Origin: Streptomyces harenosi
GTDB lineage: Bacteria > Actinomycetota > Actinomycetes > Streptomycetales > Streptomycetaceae
Assembly (NCBI RefSeq): GCF_011008945.1
Contig: NZ_WYCT01000021.1
Coordinates: 1-42,584 of the forward strand
Length of the DNA: 42,584 nt
Direction: 5' to 3'
Positions within the stretch are counted from its first letter, which is position 1. Each line of letters opens with the position of its first letter. This document shows positions 23,782 through 31,952 of the stretch, in pieces. Made by a program: the position numbers and the translations under genes. The notes beneath the pieces are model-generated. The model saw nothing but the letters and a program-made list of their open reading frames with translations, ran no database searches and was not told where the DNA came from.

Positions 23782-25236
23782 AACACCATCGCGCAGCACT
23801 GGATCGACGGACAGTGGACCGGCTCCGGCTCGGTTCTGGAATCGATCAACCCGGCCGACGGTACCGTCGTCGGCTCGTTCCATGACGGTGGCGAGGCAGA
23901 GGCCTCGGCCGCCGTGGACGCCGCCGCCGCCGCGTTCGCGACCACCGAATGGGCGCGCACTCCCTCGCTCCGGGCGACCGCACTCAGCCGGCTGGCCGAC
24001 GCCCTCGAGGCCCGGGTGCCCGAGGTCGCGGCCATGTTGTCCCGGGAGAACGGCAAGCTGCTGGGTGAGACCACGTGGGAGGTCAGCGGTGCGGTCGGGT
24101 GGCTGCGGTACGCGGCGGCCTCTGCGCGCACCCAGACCGCCGGGCGCGCCGCCGAGACGGCACCCGGCCAGTACACCCACTCGGTGCCCGAGCCGCTCGG
24201 TGTCGCCGGGATCATCTCTCCCTGGAACTCCCCCATCATGCTGACCGTGCGGGCACTGGGCCCGGCGCTGGCCGCCGGCTGCACCGTCGTGGTCAAGCTC
24301 CCGGCTCAGACCGCGCTGACCAACGAGCTTTTCGCGCAGGTCCTGGCCTCGGTCCCGGAGATCCCGGCGGGCGTGGTCAGCGTGTTCACCGAGTCCGGTA
24401 ACACCGGGGCCCCGTTCCTGGTCTCCTCGGACAAGGTCGACGTGATCAACTACACCGGCAGTACGCCCGTCGGGCGCAGCATCGCGGCCGCGGCCTCCAC
24501 CACCCTCAAGCGGCTCGGTCTGGAACTGGGCGGCAAGGCGCCCATGGTGATCCTTCCCGACGCCGATCTGGACATGGTGATCCCCACCGTGGTGCAGTCG
24601 CTGGTGCTGATGAACGGGCAGTTCTGCTGCACCGGCTCCCGCGTACTGGTGCACCGGGACATCGCCGACCAGGTGCGCACTCGGCTCACCGCCGCACTCG
24701 CGCAGGTGCGGCTCGGCTCGGGCGACGACGAGAAGGCCCAGCTCGGCCCGGTGATCGACCGGGCGTCCGCCCAGCGGGTGGACGCGATCGTCGAGGAAGC
24801 CGCCTCGTACGGCACGGTGCTGCTGCGCGGCGGTGTGGTCACCGACGGCCCGCTGGCCGACGGCGCGTTCTACCGGCCGAGCCTGATCGAGGTGGACCGC
24901 ACCGACGTCCGGATCGTGCAGGAAGAGGTCTTCGGTCCGGTCCAGACGTTCGAGATCTTCGATGACGAGGACGACGCCGTGACCAAGGCGAACGCCACCA
25001 TCTACGGCCTGGCCGCCTCGGTCTTCAGCTCGGACTCGATGAAGGCCCGCCGGATCGCCCGGCGCATCCGCACCGGCACGGTATGGATCAACACCTGGGG
25101 AGCCATCAGCGAGGACTTCGAGGAGGGCGGCGTCAAGGGAAGCGGTTACGGCTACCTGTGCGGCCCGCGCGCCATCGAGGAGTTCCAGACCCTCAAGGTG
25201 TACGTGGAGCAGGACCACACCCAGTCCGTTCACTGA
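23779..25236 (+). CDS. NAD(P)-dependent aldehyde dehydrogenase
   Basis: A 485-residue cytosolic aldehyde dehydrogenase. The N-terminal HWIDGQW motif and the WNSPIML strand of the cofactor domain are present. The catalytic Glu is Glu249 (LELGGKAP), and the nucleophile is Cys283 in GQFCCTGSR. EEVFGPV and the NTWG motif of the C-terminal half are also there, and the length is typical. It oxidises an aldehyde to the acid; the substrate is unknown. The first three bases of the gene are part of the 166-bp repeat, so expression is driven by the same leader as the hydrolase at 29000. A hairpin follows 16 bases after the stop. Confidence 0.95.
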   Translation: MNTIAQHWIDGQWTGSGSVLESINPADGTVVGSFHDGGEAEASAAVDAAAAAFATTEWARTPSLRATALSRLADALEARVPEVAAMLSRENGKLLGETTWEVSGAVGWLRYAAASARTQTAGRAAETAPGQYTHSVPEPLGVAGIISPWNSPIMLTVRALGPALAAGCTVVVKLPAQTALTNELFAQVLASVPEIPAGVVSVFTESGNTGAPFLVSSDKVDVINYTGSTPVGRSIAAAASTTLKRLGLELGGKAPMVILPDADLDMVIPTVVQSLVLMNGQFCCTGSRVLVHRDIADQVRTRLTAALAQVRLGSGDDEKAQLGPVIDRASAQRVDAIVEEAASYGTVLLRGGVVTDGPLADGAFYRPSLIEVDRTDVRIVQEEVFGPVQTFEIFDDEDDAVTKANATIYGLAASVFSSDSMKARRIARRIRTGTVWINTWGAISEDFEEGGVKGSGYGYLCGPRAIEEFQTLKVYVEQDHTQSVH

Positions 25237-25252
25237 TCAGATCACGACCCGG

Positions 25253-25274
25253 CCGGCGCCCGCCTGGGCGCCGG
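25253..25274 (+). terminator. Terminator after the aldehyde dehydrogenase gene
   Basis: A perfect 9-bp stem, CCGGCGCCC (25253-25261) with GGGCGCCGG (25266-25274), and a GCCT loop, 16 bases after the stop codon. Confidence 0.65.
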
Positions 25275-25303
25275 GCAGCCCTCCTGCACAGGAAGGGTGC
25301 ACC

Positions 25304-25480
25304 ATGGCCTCGATTCTGCTCACCGGAGCGACGGACGCTTCTGGTCTCGCTCTGGCCGAGCAGCTTGCGGAAGCCAGGCACCATTTGCTTCTGCACGGTC
25401 GTAACCCGCAGCGACCGGTGCCGGTCGCGCAACGTTTCGGGGCCGGGCAATACATCGCCGACGTGCCGGGCACGGGTCAC
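25304..25480 (+). pseudogene. Truncated short-chain dehydrogenase (N-terminal stub)
   Basis: An ATG with AGGAAGGG about 10 bases upstream begins a clear SDR N-terminus: SILLTGATDASGLALAEQL is the first Rossmann strand, glycine turn and helix, and HHLLLHGRNPQR the second strand. After about residue 55 the homology stops and the frame becomes Pro/Arg/His-rich to a stop at 25798. The active-site YxxxK half is missing. It is a 5' fragment of an SDR gene, probably cut by the event that brought in the LuxR region. The boundary near 25480 is approximate. Confidence 0.6.
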
Positions 25481-26055
25481 CCGCCGCTGGGGCACCCGTC
25501 CCCGACGCCTCCCATGACTCGTCACCAGGGCACGGGAGTTCCGCCCCAGGAGAAGAAGCCACCGGTGGGGCCGCCGTCCGGCAGCGCCGCGGTTCCGGCT
25601 CGCCCGCTCGCAGCGCCTTTCTCTGCTGGTGAAGCCACTCCCAAGCGGAGAAGCCTTCGTCGTCACGCCAACCCCGGTCCCGTGTCGTCGGACGTGGATC
25701 GTGCGCTGTCCGCTGGTGTGGGCGCGGGAGGCGAGCTGCTCGACGATTCTCATCATGACGGCGCAGGCCTCTGGAGGACGGCGACAAGGGGGCGGTAGCC
25801 GGCGGTGGCGACCGCGTCGGCCGGTCTTTGCCGGGCGGGAGGAAGACCGGCACGGTGATCCGCGCGCCCCTGCTGCTGTCGTTGCGGTGGGGCTGCAGCG
25901 CCCCACGGGTGTTCTGCATGATCTTCGTTGGGGAGCTGCGGCTGTCGGCGAAGCGGATGGCTTCGGGCTCCGTTTGCCGGTGGGTGCAATACTTCCTGGT
26001 CAGGCGCGTGGCTGGGTTTCGACTGCTTCGCGAGGCAGGACGAGGGACGCGGCGG
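25481..26055. other. 575-bp region without a recognisable gene
   Basis: Between the SDR stub and the LuxR gene. The frame of the LuxR gene is open back to 25828, but the extra residues look non-coding. No terminator, repeat or transposase fragment was identified. The LuxR promoter should lie here. Confidence 0.3.
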
Positions 26056-28839
26056 ATGTGGGCGAAGTCAGGGACAGGCGTGGGCGTCGGCCCGACCGGG
26101 CTGGTCGGCCGGGAGGGCGAGCTCGCCGAGCTTGCGGCGTTCCTGGACCTGGCCGGGACGGACGGAGCTGTCCTGCTGCTCACCGGTGATCCGGGCGTGG
26201 GGAAGACGGCACTCCTGGACGCGACCGCCGAGCTGGCGGTGGCGAAGGGAGTGCGGGTCGTCCGCGGCAGCGGTGTCGAGTACGAGACGGACATCAGCTT
26301 CGCGGGGCTCCATCAGCTCGTCGGCTCGCTGCCGGACGAGCTCGGTCGTCTGCCGCGTTCCATGCGGGAGGCCCTCGAGGTCGCCCTCGGTCTCGGCGTC
26401 GGTCCCGCGCCGAGCCGGATCGCCGTCCTGAACGCGGCACTGTCCCTGTTCGACGAGGCCGCGAAGGAACGGCCGTTGCTCCTCGTGGTCGATGACCTTC
26501 ACGTCGTCGACCAGGCGAGCCGAGCTGCGATGGGTTTCGTCGCCAGAAGACTGGGGGGCCGCCGCATCGGGCTGCTCGGAGCGCAGCGGGCGGAGTCCGG
26601 CGAACCTTTCCGGTCCACCGGTCTGCCGGAGCTGGAGGTCGTGCCGCTGGGTGACGCGGACGCCCTGCGGCTGCTGTCCCGACGCTTTGCTCACCTTCCC
26701 CGCCGGGTTCTTTCGACCGTGGCCCGCGAGGCGCAGGGAAATCCTTTGGCGCTGCTCGAGTTCGCCGGGTCCACCGGGGTGTCCGGCGACCGACACGGCC
26801 AAGGGACGGGGTGGGCCAGCGGCCCGGGGCGGGATGTCCGCGCTCTGTACGGCGCCCGCGTCGGACGACTGCCGCGGGGAACACGTGAGGTGCTGCTGCT
26901 CGCGGCTCTTGAGGGCTCCGGCGACATCGGCGTCCTCGAGGCGGCCGGCGGGCCGGGCAGCCTTGAGGAACTCGCTCCCGCGGAACGTGACCACCTGGTC
27001 ATGGTCACGGAGAACGGCCGCGCGGTGCGCTTCAGGCATCCGCTGGTCAGGTCCGCGGTAGTCGACGGTTCCACCGGTGAACAGCGGCGCGACGCCCACC
27101 GCCGGCTGGCCGACGCGCTCGCCGACCAGCCCGAGCGGCGCGGTGATCACCTCGCGAGAGCCACGACGGCGCCCGACGAGGCGGTCGCCGCCGTGGTGGA
27201 GTCGGCGGCCCGGAGCAGCCTGCGGCGCGGTGACGCCGACGGCGCGATCGCGAGATTGCGGCGCGCGGCCGAGCTGAGCACCGACCGAGCGGACCGCAGG
27301 CGCCGCCTGTCGCAGGCCGCCTATGCCGCCGCCTGGGTCACAGGCCATCTGGAGGTCAGCCACGAGATCATGCGTGAGGTCGAGGGCAATCCGGCGGCCC
27401 GGTCGCTCTCGGCGGCCGCGACGGCCGGCTTCCTGGTGCTCGTCACGGAAGGCGACGCCGATACGGCCCATGCACTCCTGATGGAGGCGGTCGAGCAGGC
27501 CCCGGTGATGTCCGGACCGCCGCACGAGGAGCTGGAGACCGCGCTGTTCACCCTCACCCTCGTCAGCCAGTACTCGGGCCGGCCCGAGCACTGGCAGCCT
27601 CTGGTCGACGTGCTCGCCCGGTTCCCCGAGGCGGCGCCCGCCGCCGCGGCGTCGCTGGGGCGCGTCCACCACGACCTCGGCTCCGTCACCGGCGGCATGC
27701 TGCGCCGCCTGGACGAGGAGATCGCGCGGCTGAGGGACCAGAGTGACGCCGACGTGGTCATCCGCACCGCCCTGACCGCCTCGTACCTCGACCGGCTGCC
27801 GGGCTGTCGTGAGGCCGTGTCCCGGGTCATACGCGACGGCGGCGCGGTGGGATCGAGCATGCCGGCCCTGATGTTCGTCGCCCTGGACGACCTGTACGCC
27901 GGCCGGTGGCAGGCGTCGGCCGGCGCCGCGGACGAGCTCATCGCACTGTCCGAGGAGACGGGCTACCACCTGTTCGTCCAGGTGGGGCATTACGTCGCTG
28001 CAATGGCCGCGGCCCAGCGCGGCGCCCTCGACGTGTGCCGGGAGCACTGCGAGGACATCTGGGGGTGGTCGGGCCCCAGGGGCCTGCGGCGACTGGAGAA
28101 CTGCGCCCACCAGGCGGCGGCCCGGGCGGCCCTCGGCGCCGCCGACTTCGAGACGGCGTTTCGGCACGCCACGGCGATCTGCGACCCGGGTGTGCTGCCG
28201 GCGTTCAACCCCGAGGCCGTGTGGTCCGCGCCGGACCTCGTCGAGGCCGCTGTGCGCTCCGGGCGGCACGCGGAGGCGCGACGGCACGCGGACGCGCTGC
28301 GCGACGCCGGTGTCGGTCACCTCTCGTCGCGGTTCGCGCTGAGCGCGGCCACGGTCACGGCGATGACATCGGCTGCCGAGGACATGGTCCGGTGCTTCGA
28401 GGAGGCACTCGGGCTGCCGGGCGTCGAGCAGTGGCCCTTCGAAGTCGGCCGCGCTCAGCTGGCGTACGGTGAGAGGTTGCGTCGTCAGGGGCTCAACCGC
28501 GAGGCCCGGGTGCAGCTGGCCGCCGCCCGCGGCCGCTTCGAGGAGCTCGGGGCCCGTTCGTGGGAGGCCCGGGCCGCGGCGGAGCTCCGCGCCACCGGGA
28601 TGACGCGGACCGGCCGGGGCAAGGCCGGCGATGCCCTCACCCCGCAGGAGCTGGAGGTCGCCAGGCTGGCGGCGACGGGGCTGTCGAACCCGCAGATCGC
28701 GTCGCGCCTGTTCCTTTCGCCGCGGACCGTGTCGTCGCATCTCTACCGTGTGTTCCCGAAGCTGGGGATCACGTCGCGGGCCGGGCTCCGCGACGCTCTG
28801 GAGGCGCTGCCTCCCGAGCCTCCGGCCACCGGGCTGTGA
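26056..28839 (+). CDS. Large LuxR-family (LAL/MalT-like) ATPase regulator
   Basis: A 927-residue regulator. An AAA/STAND ATPase region comes first with Walker A GDPGVGKT (44-51) and Walker B RPLLLVVDDLHVVD. A long helical TPR-like sensor region follows, and the C-terminal LuxR helix-turn-helix begins LTPQELEVARLAATGLSNPQ and contains SPRTVSSHLYRVF. LAL proteins activate catabolic or antibiotic genes in response to small ligands. The ATG at 26056 is chosen because GAGGGA lies about 8 bases upstream and homology to the ATPase begins just after it. Its stop codon (28837-28839) is the first codon of the second 166-bp repeat. Its targets may be the two genes with that leader. Confidence 0.88.
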   Translation: MWAKSGTGVGVGPTGLVGREGELAELAAFLDLAGTDGAVLLLTGDPGVGKTALLDATAELAVAKGVRVVRGSGVEYETDISFAGLHQLVGSLPDELGRLPRSMREALEVALGLGVGPAPSRIAVLNAALSLFDEAAKERPLLLVVDDLHVVDQASRAAMGFVARRLGGRRIGLLGAQRAESGEPFRSTGLPELEVVPLGDADALRLLSRRFAHLPRRVLSTVAREAQGNPLALLEFAGSTGVSGDRHGQGTGWASGPGRDVRALYGARVGRLPRGTREVLLLAALEGSGDIGVLEAAGGPGSLEELAPAERDHLVMVTENGRAVRFRHPLVRSAVVDGSTGEQRRDAHRRLADALADQPERRGDHLARATTAPDEAVAAVVESAARSSLRRGDADGAIARLRRAAELSTDRADRRRRLSQAAYAAAWVTGHLEVSHEIMREVEGNPAARSLSAAATAGFLVLVTEGDADTAHALLMEAVEQAPVMSGPPHEELETALFTLTLVSQYSGRPEHWQPLVDVLARFPEAAPAAAASLGRVHHDLGSVTGGMLRRLDEEIARLRDQSDADVVIRTALTASYLDRLPGCREAVSRVIRDGGAVGSSMPALMFVALDDLYAGRWQASAGAADELIALSEETGYHLFVQVGHYVAAMAAAQRGALDVCREHCEDIWGWSGPRGLRRLENCAHQAAARAALGAADFETAFRHATAICDPGVLPAFNPEAVWSAPDLVEAAVRSGRHAEARRHADALRDAGVGHLSSRFALSAATVTAMTSAAEDMVRCFEEALGLPGVEQWPFEVGRAQLAYGERLRRQGLNREARVQLAAARGRFEELGARSWEARAAAELRATGMTRTGRGKAGDALTPQELEVARLAATGLSNPQIASRLFLSPRTVSSHLYRVFPKLGITSRAGLRDALEALPPEPPATGL

Positions 28840-29002
28840 GAGCTACCGGTCGGGTCTCGGCACTGCCCCGGTACTGACGTAAGCGAGCCGTCGGCCGGAT
28901 GTCAGTCAGCTGACGGAGGCTGTCGGCACGGTGGCCGAGCCATTCTCGTGGAGACATCGAATCCGCCCGGTACCCGGGCGAGACCACGAGGAGCGGACCA
29001 TG
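28837..29002 (+). repeat. 166-bp direct repeat, copy 2 (leader of Cys-hydrolase)
   Basis: Same sequence as 23616-23781, offset exactly 5221 bp, with 9 differences by eye. It begins with the stop codon of the LuxR gene and ends with the ATG of the hydrolase. It again carries the palindrome GTCAGCTGAC (28905-28914) and the CGAGGAGCGG ribosome site, so transcription and translation signals are shared with the aldehyde dehydrogenase gene. Confidence 0.9.
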
Positions 29003-29824
29003 CCGTTCGTCACCACCGGCGACGGAGTCGAGATCTTCTACAAGGACTGGGGTTCGGGCCGACCGGTGATGTTCCACCACGGCTGGCCGCTGAGTTCGGA
29101 CGACTGGGACGCCCAGTTGTTGTTCCTCGTCCGGCGGGGCTACCGCGTCGTCGCCCACGACCGCCGCGGGCACGGGCGCTCCGCCCAGGTCGGCGACGGG
29201 CACGACATGGACCGCTACGCGGCGGACGCCGCCGCCGTGGTGGCGCATCTCGGCCTGCGCGACGTCGTCCACGTCGGCTACTGCGCCGGTGGCGGAGAGG
29301 TCGCCCGGTACGTCGCCAGGTACGGTGCCGGCCGGGTTGCCAAGGCCGTCCTCATCGCAGCGGTCCCGCCGCTCATGGTCCAAACGAAATCCAACCCCGC
29401 AGGGCTGCCGGTGGAGGTCTTCGACGGCTTCCGCGAGGGCGTGGCCACCGACCGTTCCCAGTTCTACCTCGACATCGCCTCCGGGCCGTTCTACGGATTC
29501 AACCGTCCGGGCGCGGACGTCTCCCAGGGCATCATCCAGAACTGGTGGCGCCAGGGGATGGCCGGCAGCGCGCAGGCGCACCACGAGGGGATCAGAGCGT
29601 TCTCGGAGACGGACTTCACCGACGACCTCCGGGCGATCGACGTGCCCACGCTCCTCCTGCACGGCGACGACGACCAGATCGTCCCGATCGCCAACTCCGC
29701 CCGGTCGGCGGTCACGTTGGCCGAGCACGTGACCCTGAAGACCTACCCGGGCCTGTCGCACGGCATGTGCACCGTCAACGCCGACACCGTCAACGCAGAC
29801 CTCCTCGACTTCATCGAGAGCTGA
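29000..29824 (+). CDS. Haloperoxidase-like alpha/beta hydrolase with Cys nucleophile
   Basis: A 274-residue alpha/beta hydrolase of the non-haem chloroperoxidase/esterase group (EIFYKDWGSGRPVMFHHGWP, HDRRGHGRS). The nucleophile elbow, normally GHSxGG, reads VGYCAGGGEVARY with Cys95 in place of Ser. The acid is probably Asp225 (HGDDDQIVP) and the base His254 (LSHGMC). The rest of the fold is intact, so a cysteine hydrolase, as in dienelactone hydrolase, is possible, as is loss of esterase activity. The start is at the end of the 166-bp repeat. A 66-bp gap to the ABM gene suggests one transcript. Confidence 0.88.
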   Translation: MPFVTTGDGVEIFYKDWGSGRPVMFHHGWPLSSDDWDAQLLFLVRRGYRVVAHDRRGHGRSAQVGDGHDMDRYAADAAAVVAHLGLRDVVHVGYCAGGGEVARYVARYGAGRVAKAVLIAAVPPLMVQTKSNPAGLPVEVFDGFREGVATDRSQFYLDIASGPFYGFNRPGADVSQGIIQNWWRQGMAGSAQAHHEGIRAFSETDFTDDLRAIDVPTLLLHGDDDQIVPIANSARSAVTLAEHVTLKTYPGLSHGMCTVNADTVNADLLDFIES

Positions 29825-29890
29825 CCCGGCTCGGTACCGACACACAGCCCGTCGGCACGGAACACGACACGGAACAGAGAAGGAATCACC

Positions 29891-30214
29891 ATGACCGCAA
29901 CACCCACCGGTTACGTGACTGTCGTCTGGGACGCGAAGGCGAAGGCGGGCAGGGAGGACGACCTCAAGGCCTTCATCACCGCCGCCGTCACCCCCTCGCG
30001 CAACGACCCCGGCAACATCGACTACGAGTCTCACGAAGTCGAGGGCCGAGCCGGCGAGTTCGTCATCTACGAACGCTGGGAGACACGCGCCCACCTCGAC
30101 GCACACCTCGCCGCGCCCCGGATGCGGGAACTCGTCCCGCAGATGCTCGAACTGATCGACGGATCCATCGAGGACGGCATCCGCCTGCTGCGCCCGTTCC
30201 GCCCCGCCCACTAG
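29891..30214 (+). CDS. Antibiotic biosynthesis monooxygenase (ABM/YgiN-like)
   Basis: A 107-residue single-domain dimeric alpha+beta barrel protein. TGYVTVVWDAKAKAGREDDL is the first strand and helix, GNIDYESHEVEG the second strand, and FVIYERWETRAHLDAHLAAP the signature YExW.....HxxxxH stretch. Such proteins act on quinols or related aromatic compounds without cofactors, or bind haem in related families. The ATG at 29891 has GAGAAGGAAT just upstream. It follows the Cys-hydrolase by 66 bp and is probably in the same operon under the repeated leader. Downstream lies an IS110 remnant. Confidence 0.85.
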   Translation: MTATPTGYVTVVWDAKAKAGREDDLKAFITAAVTPSRNDPGNIDYESHEVEGRAGEFVIYERWETRAHLDAHLAAPRMRELVPQMLELIDGSIEDGIRLLRPFRPAH

Positions 30215-30329
30215 AGCAGGGCGCCCGCCGGCGCCGGGGTCGACGCCGACGGAGCACACCGCCGCGGAACCAATCCCTCGGGCTGGAGTCAGCCCCATCG
30301 AGTATTCGTCGGGCCGTCGGAGCACGCGC
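30215..30329. other. Gap between the ABM gene and the IS110 remnant
   Basis: GC-rich linker, part of a 357-bp stretch without an intact gene. GGCGCC-containing sequence near 30220-30237 could form a short hairpin after the ABM gene, too weak to call a terminator. Confidence 0.25.
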
Positions 30330-30541
30330 CGGCTCAACCACGGCGGCGACCGGCAGGCCAACGCCGCCTGCACCGCATCGTCTTCACCCGGCTGCGCCAC
30401 GATCCGCACACCCATGCGTACTACGAACGCCGTACGCAGGAGGGCAAGACCCGCCGTGAGATCATCCGATGCCTCAAGCGGTATGCCGCCCGCGAGGTCT
30501 TCACCCTGATCAGACCGATTTCCCGCACCCCTGCGTTATAG
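30330..30541 (+). pseudogene. Remnant of IS110-family transposase, C-terminal end
   Basis: The frame reads RLNHGGDRQANAA, then after a missing base near 30367 continues LHRIVFTRLRHDPHTHAYYE, then RRTQEGKTRREIIRCLKRYA, ending AREVFTLI and a stop at 30539-30541. This is the conserved C-terminus of IS110/Transposase_20 enzymes. The N-terminal catalytic part is absent and the frame is broken, so it is inactive. Confidence 0.8.
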
Positions 30542-30571
30542 GGGTCCGTGAGACGTGAGAGGGTCTGGGGC

Positions 30572-31882
30572 GTGAGTGAGACACCGTCGAACACCCTGCA
30601 ATACCGCTTTGACGGGCCAGAAGAGGCCCCGGTCCTGATCCTCGGTCCCTCACTGGGCACCACGTGGCACATGTGGGACCGGCAGGTTCCCGAGCTGGCC
30701 AAGCAGTGGCGTGTGGTCCGCTTCGACCTGCCGGGGCACGGCGGTGCCCCGGCCCATCCCGCCGACTCCGTCGCCGAGCTGACCGGCCGTCTGCTCGCCA
30801 CGCTCGACGGGTTCGGCGTGCAGCGTTTCGGGTACGCGGGGTGCGCGTTCGGCGGTGCGATCGGGGTGGAGCTGGCGCTGCGCCACCCCGAGCGCCTCGC
30901 CTCCCTGGCGCTGATCGCCGCCTCGCCGCGGTTCGGCACGGCCGACGAGTTCCGGCAGCGCGGCGTGGTCGTGCGCACCAACGGACTGGACCCCATCGCC
31001 CGTACCGCCCCCGACCGGTGGTTCACCGCCGGGTTCGCCGCGGCGCAGCCCGCCATCACCGAGTGGGCGGTGCAGATGGTCCGCACCACCGACCCCGGGT
31101 GCTACATCGCCGCCTGTGAGGCGCTCGCCGCGTTCGACGTACGGGCCGAGCTCGGCCGGGTCGGCGTGCCCACCCTCGTCCTCGTCGGCTCCGACGACCA
31201 GGTCACCGGCCCCGCCGAGGCGCGCACGCTGGTCGCCGGCATCCCCGACGCCCGCCTCGCGGTGGTCCCCGGCGCCTCGCACCTGGTCCCCGTCGAGCAG
31301 CCCGTCGCCGTCACCGACCTGCTGACGACGCACTTCAGCACCGCCTGGCAGCCCGTGCACGACTCCTCCACCGGGCAGACCGCGCTCCCCGCGGCGCCCG
31401 TCCGCCCGGTGCCTGCCGCGCCCGTGCCGCCGCAGGCCGTGCCGGTCGCGCCGGTCGCCGAGATCGCCCCGGCCGCGGCCCCGCCACAGACCGGCCAGCG
31501 CCCGGACCCCTACGACGCGGGGCTCAAGATGCGCCGCGACGTGCTCGGCGACGCGCACGTCGACGGGGCGCTGGCGGAGGCCGGCGACTTCGCCCGGGAC
31601 TTCCAGGAGTTCCTCACCCGCTACACCTGGGGCGAGATCTGGAACCGGCCCGGTCTGGACCGCCGTACCCGCTCCTGCGTCGCCCTCACCGCCCTGGCCG
31701 CCGGCGGTCACCTGGAGGACCTCGCCGCCCACACCCGGGCCGCCCTGCGCAACGGGCTCACCCCCGACGAGATCAAGGAAGTGCTGTTGCAGACGGCGGT
31801 CTACTGCGGTGTGCCCGCCGCGAACCGGGCCTTCCGGGCGGCCCAGCAGGTGGTGCGGGAGGAGACCACCCCCCAGGAGTGA
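30572..31882 (+). CDS. pcaL: PcaL-type fusion: 3-oxoadipate enol-lactonase + 4-carboxymuconolactone decarboxylase
   Basis: A 436-residue two-domain protein of the beta-ketoadipate pathway. Residues 1 to about 255 are an alpha/beta hydrolase like PcaD (GPSLGTTWHMWDRQVPELA, FDLPGHGGAP). A Pro/Ala-rich linker spans about 268-305. Residues about 310-430 are carboxymuconolactone decarboxylase (YDAGLKMRRDVLGDAHVDGA, RSCVALTALAAGGHLEDLAA). The elbow reads AGCAFGGAIG, giving Ala92 with Cys91 beside it where PcaD has Ser. The acid and base residues (VGSDDQ, GASHLVP) are present. The GTG at 30572 is chosen because it starts the family N-terminus and has GAGAGGG 9 bases upstream. No other pca gene is in the window. 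Confidence 0.88.
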   Translation: MSETPSNTLQYRFDGPEEAPVLILGPSLGTTWHMWDRQVPELAKQWRVVRFDLPGHGGAPAHPADSVAELTGRLLATLDGFGVQRFGYAGCAFGGAIGVELALRHPERLASLALIAASPRFGTADEFRQRGVVVRTNGLDPIARTAPDRWFTAGFAAAQPAITEWAVQMVRTTDPGCYIAACEALAAFDVRAELGRVGVPTLVLVGSDDQVTGPAEARTLVAGIPDARLAVVPGASHLVPVEQPVAVTDLLTTHFSTAWQPVHDSSTGQTALPAAPVRPVPAAPVPPQAVPVAPVAEIAPAAAPPQTGQRPDPYDAGLKMRRDVLGDAHVDGALAEAGDFARDFQEFLTRYTWGEIWNRPGLDRRTRSCVALTALAAGGHLEDLAAHTRAALRNGLTPDEIKEVLLQTAVYCGVPAANRAFRAAQQVVREETTPQE

Positions 31883-31952
31883 CCCCGGGGCCGGCGCGGA
31901 GCCGGGGGCGGCCGGGCGCGCTCCGGCGGCGCCGCGGAGGCAGGATGGACCC

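Noticed and set aside
25828..26055. 76-codon upstream extension of the LuxR gene
   Set aside because: The extra residues are Arg/Cys/Trp-rich and unlike LAL proteins, and a ribosome site precedes the ATG at 26056.
26068..28740. 890-codon open frame antisense to the LuxR gene
   Set aside because: The plus-strand frame has clear ATPase and LuxR domains; the antisense frame has no recognisable motif.
23616..29002. The 166-bp repeats as attL/attR of an integrated element
   Set aside because: There is no integrase, excisionase or tRNA gene inside or beside the segment, and both copies end exactly at start codons, which fits a leader better than an attachment site.
23605..30415. Two antisense frames (23605-25233 and 28769-30415) that share about 55 similar residues
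   Set aside because: The similarity comes only from the 166-bp leader repeat; the rest of each frame is antisense to a real enzyme gene.
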